From Chrysemys picta bellii (Eukaryota > Chordata > Testudines > Emydidae), in assembly GCF_011386835.1 (NCBI RefSeq), contig NC_088796.1, positions 29,653,011-29,717,010 of the forward strand: a stretch of 64,000 nucleotides of DNA, read 5' to 3'. Positions 36,301 through 48,300 of this stretch are shown here, piece by piece (the stretch's first letter is position 1; each line of letters opens with the position of its first letter). Position numbers and translations under genes: made by a program. The notes beneath the pieces were generated by a model. That model worked only from the letters and a program-made list of their open reading frames with translations. It was not told the DNA's origin and did no database searches.

Positions 36301-39300
36301 AAATAAAATTGATGGGCGTCTCTAAATCAGTTTATCACTTGATTAATAAATGAGAGTTAAATAGTCAGATGCACTGTAACTAGGATTGAAAGAACTTTTT
36401 GGAGGCTTTTTTAATTATTTTTTTTAGGATTTAGACTATTTGAAACAACTAAAAGATTTTTTTAAATGAGCCTATATTTATGTACAATAGCCTTCTAAAA
36501 GATTTTTATATAAAAAAACTCCATAATTTCTAATGTTAATAATTGGGTAGGGCAAAAAATATAATGCTCAAAATTGGGGAGGAAAGACAGGTAATGCACA
36601 AAAGTAGGAAATGAGATTCAGAGAAGCTTTATAATCATGGTGAAAATATTAAAGGCAAAAAAATAGTTCCTGGAGAAGTACTAGAAGCTGACTTATTTTG
36701 CTTGCACTGTGGCATTGGTGGGCAACCTGCAGCCCACAGGCTGAACGCAGTCCATCAGGGTAATCCGCTGGTGGGCCGCGAAAGAGTGTTTACATTGACT
36801 GTCTGCAGGCACGGCCACCCGCAGCTCCCAGTGGCCGCGGTTTGCCATTACTGGCCAATAGCAGTTGTGGGAAGCGGCCGCCAGCACGTCCCTGTGGCCC
36901 ACACCACTTCTCGCAGCTCCCATTGGCCGGGAACAGCGAACCGTGACCACTGGGAGCTGCGGGCGGCCATGCCTGCGGATGGTCGATGTAAACACTGTCC
37001 TGCGGCCCGCCAGTGGATTACCCTGACGGACCGCAGGTTGCCCACCACTGCTTTTTGCCGAAATAGATCGTATTCAGGGAAAGCTGGTGGAGAGGGCTAA
37101 TGATTCTGTAACAAAGATTAGACTTCTTGAAGTACAATAATCAGTTTCTGTTTCTACTTCAGTAGTGAATCTATATAGTAGTCATAGCGCAAGGAGTACT
37201 CTGTCAAACTTGGGTAAGATTGTCCATAAAAGCATGTGGGGAAAACTGACAGTTCGTGAAAACTTCAATTAATATTCTTAGAAACTTTACTTTATAAATA
37301 GTGTCACGTATGTTTCTGAGAAATCCAAAATAACTGGGTTCACTGTAACTTTCCACTATCTAGACCTAATTTAAATATTAATGCAGTAACTTATTGGTTA
37401 AAGATGCATTCCTTTGTATTTTGTAATCTTAAACAAACAAAAAGTCAACGTGTATAGCTACTTGCTTGGGTCAGTTTCGTCCTGGCAATGGACAAAGATC
37501 AGGTGCTGACTCAAATCTCTCATTCAAAGGCAGCTGATAGCTGATTTGCTGAAGCTCAGTCTAGATGCAACTGAAGTATGCTTGTATGTTGGTTGAAGCA
37601 ATAGAAAGAAATGACAGTTTGTCATATTTGCGGAAGTTTGGCCACTGTTTTTGTTACTGGGATTTTCAGCCCTGGGGGTCGTGTTGACTCCTTGCCTGCG
37701 CTTGGAGGTCCTGGTAGCAGCAATGAGCAAGAGCGCAGTTCTAGTTTCACTTGACAAGCAGGTTGCAAACTTTTTTGGGGAGGGGGGAGGCTTACGGGGC
37801 ATCAGACTTCGCCACAGTTGTCCATGACTATGTCCTCTTGAGATTATTACTGCAATGTGCTGTACATAAGAATATACTTGAAAGAATGGGACGGCCCACT
37901 TATTGAGCGGTGGTTTGCTCCGGGCGCACGTGTAAATGAGTCCTGGATTCGATTGGTTTACAGATGAAGTTCAAAGTGTGGGTTTGGCCTGTTTTGATTT
38001 TGCTCTTGGTCTCCACTCTGGAACTTACTCTCCTTTCCTACATACGCTCCTGACATTGCTTCTGCAAAGCCCAGAATTGTTGACCTGCAAGACTGATGGC
38101 AATTTGCTGCCAGGGAACTGCAGTGGAACAGAGGTCCCTTGGTGCAGTCTTGGCACAGGGCCTAGGCATAGGTTATCCCTGACCCCCAACACATCCCCCT
38201 ACAATCCATATAGCTCTTTGGGCTGAGGATGAATAATGTGCAGATTGTTGGGGTCTATTCCTTGTTTCTCTGGGGTTTCCAATCCTCCTGCAGAAAACAC
38301 TATTTGGGCTAAAGTTCATGTGCCCATCTCTTTGTGTCCACTGCCATTCTTGTCCGATTAGAGATCCCGGGATTTGGATTGTATGTTGATGGTGAATAGA
38401 CTCATAGACTTTAAGGTCAGAAGGGACCATTATGATCATCTGGTCTGACCCCCTGCATGCTGCAGGCCACAAAACCGTTCCTACCCTTTCCTTGACTCTG
38501 CTGATGAAGTCCCCAAATCCTGTGTCTTAGTGACTTCAATTGGCAGAGAACCCTCCTGCTAGAGATCCCTGCCCCATGCTGCGGAGGAAGGCGAAAAACC
38601 TCCAGGGCCTCAGCCAATCTACCCTGGAGGAAAATTCCTTCCCGACCCCAAATATGGCGATCAGTAAGACCCCGAGCATGTAGGCAAGAGTCTCCAGCCT
38701 GACCCTTGTTAGCCATTATACTGTTTACCTACCATTGCTTGGTATTCCTCAGCTAATATGTTTTACCATTAAACCATTCCCTCCATAAACTTGTCTAACT
38801 TAATCTTAAAACCAGACAGGTCCCTCACCCCCACCGTTTCCCTCGGAAGGCCGTTCCAATATTTCACCCCTCTGACGGTCAGAAACCTTCGTCTAATTTC
38901 AAGCCTAAACTTCCCCACGGCCAGTTTAGATTATAGATTCCAACAGTTCCTCTTAATGTTCATAGAAAATTAAAATTTTACTATTTAATATTTCACTATT
39001 TTTACTTAATGTTTTCCTTCTGATTGTTCTTATTTTTACTGTGGTTCTCAATCCCATTTTCAAAAGTGATTTAGGCACTCCCTGGGACTTGCGCTCCTAA
39101 GTCACGTAGGCACTTTTGAAAATGTTTGCCAAGTGACTGACGGCCATTTAAATTTCAGTCCTAGCTAGAGTAACTGCAAATGCTGTTGTACGTGTAAATG
39201 TCTTATCCTCTTTGGAATTTTACTGAACAATTTGTTTCAGATATTCTAGAATCATAGAAATGTAGGGCTGGAAGGGATCTTGAGAGGGTATCTAGTTCAG

Positions 39301-42300
39301 GGGTTCTCACACAAATATTTTGGGGGGCCCAGAGTGTGGCCACCAACTCCTGCTGGTGGCTGCTCTGACAATTAATTATTTTAGGAAAAACAAATAAATA
39401 TCCACATATACCTGTCCAAATTATTGTGATGTATTTATGTATGGTGGTTGTTTTTTTTTGAAGACTCAATAATAACAACAATGTGCAGTTGCCTCTATTC
39501 TTTACTGGATCGAAACAGAATAGAAACACATAAGGTGGTTTGTCTTTTTTGTTGTTTTCTGTTGCTTTTTTTGGTTGCTTATTATTTTTAGACTTGCTAG
39601 CTTGTAAGTCTGCTTCTGTGAAAAGTGATACTTTTTATGTTAATATCACTTTTCACAGCTTCCCAGCAAGCTATTAAGTCTGTTGTGAAAAGTGATATTA
39701 ACAAACATACAAATCTAACATTTCACAGCAGACTTATTCAGCCCCGGCAAGCCCGGGGATAAATTAAGCCCTGGATGGGGAGGTGGGTAGGGAGGCATTG
39801 GGGCGAGGGGTAATGGAGGGATGGATGGGAGGACGGGGGAGGCAGCAGGTGTCAGGGGCAATGGCGGGGTGAGCCTTGGCAAGCACCCGCCACCATGGGG
39901 CTGGGGTTGGGGGCCGAGCTGAGCCTGGGGCCCGAGCCCGAAACCCCGTGGCCAGATGCTGGGGCCCGAGCCTGAAGCCCCGCAACTAGATCCAGGGCTG
40001 AGCCCAAAGCCCTGTGGCAGGATCCCAGGGCTGGGGCCGAGCCCAAAGCCCTGCAGTCAGGAGACCGAGCCTGCCACCACACGGCTGAAGCCTGGGGACG
40101 GAGCAGGCAGCAGCGGCCAGATGAGATGGGGGATGGGGTGGTGAGCCTAGGGTTGGAGCCCACCACCACGTAGGCGAGGGATGGAACCTGAAACCCCACA
40201 GATGGAATCTGGGGCCCGCGGCAGAGTCTAAGTTCCCTGGCTCAGACAGGGAAGATTGGGAACTCGCCGTCTGCCTGCTCCTCCAGAGTTTGTGTCTCCA
40301 GGAGGAGGGCAGGGCTCAAAGCCCTGCTGGCAGCCCTGCGGGAGAGGCCACTGCTTCTTCCACACCCCCCAATCACCATCCAGGAGGCTTTGGCCACAAG
40401 AAAAACCCCTGGTGGCCACATGCAGTGGCCATATTTGAGAAATACTCTAGTTCATCCTCCAGCACTGAGGCAGGACCAAGTTAAACCTAAACCATCCTTG
40501 ACAGGTGTTTGCCTAACCTATTCTTAAAAACTTCCAATGACAAAGATTCCACAACCTCCCTTGGAAGCCAGAATTTAACTATCCTTGTAGTCAGAATTTT
40601 TTCCCCCTAATATCTATCCTAAATCTCCTTTGCTACAGATAAAGTCCATTACTTCTCCAGGTCCACTAAAGATAGGACAAGAACAATTGATCACTGTCCT
40701 CTATATCAGTGTTTGTCAATGACCAGTCCATGGACCGGCACTGGTCCCTGAGATTTCCCTGACACAGTTTTGGAAGGCAGCAAGCCAGTGCTTGGTATCA
40801 AAAATGTTGAAAACCACTGCTCTGTATAACAGCTATCAACTTATTTGAAGACTGTTATCAGGTTCTCAGTCTTCTTTTCTCAGGTCTAAACATGCTCAGT
40901 TATTTTAGCCTTTCCTCATAGATCAGGTTTTCTAAACCTTTTATCATTTTTGTTGCCCTCCTCTGGATTCTCTCCAGTTTGTCCACATCTTTCCTAAAGG
41001 GTGGTGCCCAGAACTAGACACACTACTCCAGCTGCGGCCTTACCGCAGTAGAGTGGAACAATTACTTCCCGTGTCTTAGGTACGACTTTCCTATTAATAC
41101 ACCCCAGAATGATATTAGTCTTCTTCCAGCTGCGTCACATTGTTGGCTCATATTCAATTTGCATGCCACCATAAATCCCAGGTCCTTTTTAGCAGTACTG
41201 CTGCTAATTAATTATTCCCCAATTTGTATTTGTGCATTTGATTTTTCCTTCTAAGTGCAGTAATTTTCACTCCTCTTTATTGAATTTCATTTTGTTGATT
41301 TCATACCAATTCTCTATTTGTCAGGGTCGTTTTGAATTCTAATCCCATTCTCCAAAGTGCTAGCAACCCCTCTCATCTTGGTGTCATCTGCAGATTTTAT
41401 AAACATACTCTCCACACCATTATACAACTCATGAATGAAAATATTGAATAGTCCTACCCCCAGGATAGACTCCTGCAGGACCCCACTAGATACATCCTTC
41501 CAGTTTGACCGTGAACTGTTGAAAACTAGACTTTTGTCAGCAAGTTTCATGGGTGGATTATCTACTGAGTTTCAGAAAATACCTTCTTATTTTAATTTTA
41601 AAATTTTCCACTTTTTAACTTCATTGCATGCATATAATTTCACTTCTGTATGACGACAGAGTCAAATAGGAGCTTCTGATTTTTACCTTCGTTGAGACTG
41701 ATGTTCTTTATGTACCTCAATCCTAGCTTCTCTAATTATTTTTTTTTCCTTTTCATGCTGTGCAAGTCTCTAGTCATGTTTTTATTCACTGCTTCTCACT
41801 GGATTTTTTTTCTGCTGTATCTGGTTGAAAATGAGCTGACCAAACTGTATGTAGCATTGAAGGTTAGGATGACCCATTGTGGAATTTGTTGCTCTTGTTG
41901 TTTCCTTCTCCCCCTCTCCCCCCCCAAAAATGGTCTCTGCTGCCTGCTCAGTGTATCTTACGGTCTTATTTTCTGATTATCGCTGCATGTTGAGAGATGT
42001 CACTCAATGAACTGCCCATGACAGCACCTAGATCTCTTTCCTGGAAGGTTTCAACCAATTTGTTAGGAGGATCCATACTGACTTCATGTAACTCTAAAAC
42101 AAAAAATAGTCTTCCCAGTTCTTGGTACATGATGAATATTTCTATATGTTAAACTGGACATGAATGAGTAATGCAGAGTTCTGTATGGTTATTAGTTCCA
42201 GTCAGTGCTTATATTTCATCTCAGCAAATCAAGATAATAGTTGAATGTAACCAAGCTCTTATCAAAAATTAGCTTTTCATGAAACTAAAGATTCCATTTA

Positions 42301-45300
42301 AAATGTAATCAGCAGTTCTGTCAAATTCATCACAACTCCTAGCTGTGGAAAAATTAATCTACTCAACCATTGTTTTCTTTGCCCTTTTGGTTTCTGTATA
42401 AAATGCATTCAGTGAAGTGGCTCTTTCTATTAGAACAATCCCAGTGACTGAAGGACTTATACCTTTAAAAGATTATATCCAAATCTTTAAATTATATTTA
42501 CCAAGTTACTAAAATCTATATACACAAAACAAAAACAAAAAAACAACTCCAGTAGAATTGATTTGTTTTCCTATACCTCTATAAATTCTTATCTGTCTTA
42601 ACAGGTGAAAAACCATTTGAATGTCCAAATTGCCATGAACGTTTTGCTAGAAATAGCACACTCAAATGTCATTTGACAGCCTGTCAATCCGGTGCTGGAG
42701 CTAAAAAGGGAAGAAAGAAGCTGTATGAATGTCAGGTATGTAATGGAAGCAACAGGAGGAGAGAGTCTTGGTGGGCGGGAGGGGAAATTTAAACTGTTGG
42801 GTGCCAAGTAATTTTATTTTTAAAATTACTACAATTGTTTAGTTTTAGAGAAGTAAGAAATGGTAGGAATTGTTTCTCTGACTGCCAACACAAGGGTGTG
42901 GCTCCCACTGTTTAGTCACAGGAGTTTTTACATACCTTAGTGGATACCATTATTAAGACCAAGACCAGCCATCACAGTTATTAACCATGGCTCTTTTATT
43001 ATTAAAGAAGGGAAAAGAAAACATTAAATAACTCACATGACCGAACACAACTGATAAACTGGTTATTTCCATTACAATGTCTACAGTATGTCTCTCTGTA
43101 GAGACCTTTTAACAGAGATTATGTCCTTGAGAGTGAACCACTTCTGGGGGGGTGCTTTTTCTCTTAGTAAGTTAAGACCCAAGTATGTTGTTTCCCAGAA
43201 CTGTTTTAAATCCATTCACTAGCATATCCTTAGATAGGCAAAATAATTTTATTTCAGGGCTGGCAGATTTTTTTTAATAATAAATAATCAGCCCATTCAT
43301 AGTTGGAAAAGTAAGCAATCTTAACTACCGTATATACTCGATCATAAGCTGGTTCGTTTGTAAGCCGACCCCCCCAAGATGGATAAGTAAAAATGGAAAA
43401 ATGGAAAATAAGCCGACCCTATAATTCAGGGGTCAGCAAACTTTGGCTCCTGGGCCATCAGGATAAGCCACTGGTGGGCCGAGATGGTTTGTTTACCTCG
43501 AGCGTCCCAGCGCACCAGCTGCTTACCCAGACGGGCCAGGACAGCAACTGGTGGGGAAATTTTTGTGGGGGGGAGAAGCTGGGAGTCAGGGGAGTAATCC
43601 CTGTGACCACCCCCCACATGACCCCACTCCTAGCCCAGGACCCCCACACTCTCCCCATCCCATCCCACCTTATTTGGGGAGGGCCAAGGGAGGATGTCTC
43701 TGACCTGGCTGGAGCTGCTCTGGCAGGCTGGGTAGTGCGGCCACAGCCTGCTCTGGCGGGCCAGACCGGGTGGCGCGGTCACCGCATGTTCCAGCGGGCT
43801 GGGCCGGGTGGCACGGCCGCAGCGTGCTCCGGCGGTATGGCTGCAGCCCGCTCTGGGAGCGGGGCCGAGCGGCACCGCTGCAGCCTGCCAGCCCCAGAGC
43901 TGCAGCTGCTTCGGAGGCTGGGGGGAGAGCAGCGTGGCCAGAAGCGGAGAGACTCTGGCCCTGCCTCCTCCTTTCTGGCTGTGCTGCCTCTCCTTGCTTC
44001 CTCTGTTGGGGGGAGGGGCTGTGTCCCACCTCTCCCTCTCTATACCCATTCATAAGCCGACCCCCTTCTCTAGTGGGTCCCTTTTTTTACTAAAAAAATT
44101 CGGCTTATGAACGAGTACATATATACGGTACATCCTAGGAAATAAAAAACAGTATTTAAATCAGTTACTTAGAATAAGCCATTTAAGGAGTTGTTTGAAA
44201 ACAAGCCAATTATGAATATTAATGATCCTAAATCCAATTGAATCTCACTGTGTCATCTCCTATTCAGGAATACATGGTATAAACTTGATTAATGTGAGAA
44301 ACTGCTAGTATTTTAAATTACAACAGCATTTCAGTATTCCAACAAAATCATCACAAGAGTTTTAAATTAAATCCTTTGACAGTCTTAGTTAACTTCCTCT
44401 CACCAATCCACGTTGAATTCTTGAATTCTTGGGGAGCTTTTCCTTGGGTTAGTTTCATCTTTACTCCTGAGGGCATTCTGCGCCAATAATTAAAAATTCT
44501 GCTCACAATATTTTAAAATTCTGCAAATTTTATTTGCCAAATAAATGTGGAGGCTCCAGCATGGCATTGGGGAGCACAGGCCACTGGCTGTACAGAGATG
44601 GGAGATCACCCTGCATCATCCCCCTGGGACACCTACTCAGTGGTGAGGCTGCACCCAACCCTGACACAGCGCAAGGACCAGGCCTACCCCAGAAACACCC
44701 CAGGGCCCTGCCCTTCTGTGCCAGGTGCACCAGGTGTGGGCAGGCAGGTTCAGCAAGGCAGCCCCTCCACATTTGGATCCTTAGTGTGGAGAGATTCAGG
44801 TGTGGGTTGAGAGGGTTCTGTGTGTAGCAATCTGGGTGCAGACAGCTCCGTGATATGGGGAGAATCTGAATGCACAGGGGCTTGTTGAGGGGTTCTGGAT
44901 GCAATGGTAATGGGACTCTGCAGGGGGGTCCTGGCGAAGCTGGTTTGGGCTCAGCGAGGGGGGTCTGGCTGTGAGGGGGATGAAGCTCGGCAGGGAGTCT
45001 GGGTGTGGTGGGCTCAGAGGGGTGGGTCCAGATCCAGGGAAGTGGGGCTCAATGGGGTGGGGATCCAGGTGCAGCTGGTTGGGACTTGGTGGGGTGGGGA
45101 TTTGGGTCCAGGTGCAGGAGAGTGGGCTCATCAGGGGGGCTTCGAAGTGCGGGGGATTGAGGCTCAGCAGGAGGGTCTGGGTATGAGGGGGTCTGGATGG
45201 ATGGGGGAACAGCTCCCTGTACGGGGATCCTGCAGGTGAGGAGCGATGGGCACAGGAAGTGGACAGGGGGAATTTGCAGAACTTCCTGCTGCTGGGGGAG

Positions 45301-48300
45301 AAATCTAGGGGTGGGTCTGACCGGCCCCAGATGCTGTGCAGGGGAAGAGGAAGTCCTGTCCTCCCCAGCCCTGCTGGGAATAGTAGCTGAGCCTGGCACA
45401 GGGTAGGAGCTGGGTCTTCCCCAGTCCTGGCCCCAGCCCCCCAGTGATTTATCTCTCTGACATCTGCTCTGGACACCCGGAACACGCTGCTGGGGAGGGT
45501 CGCATGACTGCTCTTGTGGCTTCTCTTTGCTTCCCCAACAGAGTCATTTTTCTGAGGGGAGGCAAAGAAATCAGCTGGGGACATAAATTCTGCCCATGCG
45601 CAGTGGCGCATAATTCCCCCAGGAGTATGTCTTGAATCTTCTCTGTTTTTCTTATCTGTGGGTGGCAACTTGCTTGTGGTACGGTGCTGTGCTTGAGTAG
45701 GGTAACCGGGGGGGGTGTAAGGGCTGCTCACTTCTGAGTGTTTGGAGCACTTTGAAGTGCTCTTCTTTCTATTTCTACAAAATTATAGTAGAAAACTCCT
45801 CTTCTGGGCTTGTTTAGATTCAAGGTTGGTTGCTGTCACCCTTTGATTGGCTTGATGCATTAATTAATGGCTTAGGTGACACATTCAGCTCCTGTATATG
45901 CAATGTTTCTTTAATTGCCTTTGTTCTTCTTGTGGTGGAAAAAGTCAGGTCACTTTTTTAAAATTTAGTTTTGTCTTTCTTTTCATTCAGTCCATTTTCG
46001 CAAAAAAAATTTCAATTTTTTTTTAAGAATTAGCCTGGAATTAAAATTCTATTTTCAAAATGTCCAAATACTTCTGTTCTTTGTATACAAGGTTTTAGTT
46101 CTCAAAACAGACTTTTAAAATTAAATAACTTTTATAATATCTAGAACTTGAGTGTTGATCCTATATGACAATTTTTGGAATGATTATTTTCTTTTCCTGC
46201 GTTAGGTGAGGGCTTGCTTGTGCACTGCCATAAATTAATTCCCTAATAATATAAAAATTCTATACTTAAATGGTTTCTTACATTAGCAATTAATTTAGCA
46301 TCAAATAACCTTGCTCTATTTCTATAGAAAACATCTTACTATTCTACTCCTGGTGGAATTCTGCGCCAAAAAAATAAAAATTCTTTCCACAATATTTTAA
46401 AATTCTGCAAAATTCTGCATATTTTATTTGTCAAAATAACACAATATAATCACACCAGTTTCAATTATTTTTGGTCATTTATTTCAAAATATCTGTCAGC
46501 AAGTATGTCTGCAACAATACAGACAACAAAAAAGATTCAGGAAATGTTTTTTGACAAATTGATTCCTTACTAGCCATATTAATACAGAACTCTGAGTAAT
46601 AATTTATTTAAACTACAATACAGAGCCATAGTTCCCACACCCCTCAGAAGCAGTGCAAAGGCTTGGGGGAGTCAGGGGTAACGGAGGGAAGTAAATTGCT
46701 GGGAAGGAGCCTGGGTGTGAACTTGGAGGGCTGTTGGGTATGGGTGGGAAAAGCACGGAACAGGTTTTTTGGGGGAAGTGGGGAGAGATTGTTAGGGAGC
46801 TTCCCCGATGCAGACCCTGGCTGATCTCTAACCTCTCCCATTCAGTCAGGCACATCTGCCCCTGTCCCCATGTGTCTCTGTGCCCTCACCCAGCCACTCC
46901 CCTGTCCCTATGTAGCTCTGCACCCCTCCCCCATCACCATGCGTCTCTGGGCCCTCCTCCAGCCACTCCACTGTCCCTATGTAGCTCTGTCCCACCACCA
47001 CCTGTCCCCATCTGAATCTGCATTTCCCTCCCTCCATGGCCCTGTGCCTCCGCTCCCATCCAGCCCCTTCCCATGTCTGTCCTCTCCCACTAGCCCTTAT
47101 GAGCCCCTGTCTGATACACCCCCCCACACACACACAGTCCCTGTCTCCTGACCTGACCTGACAAGCGCTGTGAAGGCAGCCCTCTCTCTTCCCTCGCTGG
47201 CGAGGAGCTGCAACTTTGTTCTATCCCCACTGCACCCTCTGGTGGGCAAAAGGCGGAACTGCAGCAACATTTTGGCAGATGCTTTTTTTCTGTGCAAAAA
47301 ATTAGAAATCTGCAGGGCTCATTAAATGTGCGCACGCGCAGTGGCACAAATTTCCCCCAGGAGTACTATTCATATAACGATGATATCAGGCAGTTATTGT
47401 ATGAAAACTTTCGTTCAAATAAAAAAAGATGCTTATGCCATCATAGGAAATAACGAAGGCTTTTATCTTTTAAGTGGAATAATGAGTTGGAAGTATTTAG
47501 TATTTTCTATAAAACACTTCCTACTATACATGTTCTCCAGGTTTAAAGAGTGGAGACTTTAGTGTGTTTACAAAAGAAATCAGTTTCATTAAGGCTGTTT
47601 CTTGAATACTTTGTGAGAGTTTAAACTCAGGTTTTTCTTTGAAAAGAGAGGTGAGGATTGCTGATACAGGCTCATTTTATAACCTAGATTTATGGCTCTT
47701 ATAACACACCTTTTTACAATTAGGTTTCTTCCTAAAAGTGTTTTTGAGGTTTGTCTGCTTGATGTTTGCTTGTCCTTGAGAGAGAGAAGCAGAAACCTTT
47801 GATTAGGTTTAACATTTGGTAATATGCCTACCTAAATGTATGCATTTGTTGTATTTCCAATCATCCTGGCTGTAACATTCTAGTAGCTATAGTTTAATGT
47901 TTAGTAAATGTGCAAACCAACTTTGTAACAACCTAATAAAAATAAGTTTTATAATAAATTTATTAATATTTTTGCATCGATATTGAGTTCTCTCCCCCCC
48001 AGTCTGAAAATGGTCACCTGATTCGTGAGTTGACTGAGCTCAGAAGGTGGGGAAGGAAATGAGAAAGGGGTAGCGGATCTCCAAGAAGTACTGCAAGTAA
48101 AATGGATACAGGTGTCATGTTCAGAGTTCTGTCATGAAACTAACTGAAAAACCAAAAAATCCACTATATAGCATCAGTTGACACTCCAATGATTCATCAG
48201 TAGAGTTGAAACCTTTAGATCTACTGCACAGACCTCTGCCTCTTGAACAAATGGAATAACTGATAGCAGAAGTAGTAGGTTGTCATCCTCTTATATAGAC

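Larger units (their letters stand above)
39247..41580 (-). mobile_element. CR1 LINE fragment (RT C-terminus and 3' UTR), host to two nested insertions
   Basis: The 3' terminus (AATCATAGAAATGTAGGGCT, reversed sense) begins near 39247 and resumes at 40454 after a hAT insertion. It passes a second insertion at 40707-40819 and ends near 41580. At 41550-41314 minus it encodes a decayed reverse-transcriptase segment with SADDTK in place of the usual FADDTK catalytic motif. It is inactive. Confidence 0.8.
33714..42604 (+). other. ZNF131 intron 5
   Basis: This 8.9-kb intron is rich in transposons: a palindromic inverted pair (35063-35194), a hAT-like MITE (36714-37050), an L2/L3-type LINE fragment (about 37820-38000), and a CR1 3' end (38396-38936). 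A second CR1 (39247-41580) carries two nested hAT elements. The stretches 33.8-35.0, 35.25-36.7 and 41.6-42.6 kb are A/T-rich with nothing I can name. Confidence 0.7.

Noticed and set aside
43393..45731. Open frames of 220 and 311 codons in intron 6
   Set aside because: They lie in the G/C-rich interiors of non-autonomous DNA elements and extend across element ends. The composition is low-complexity and no domain is visible.
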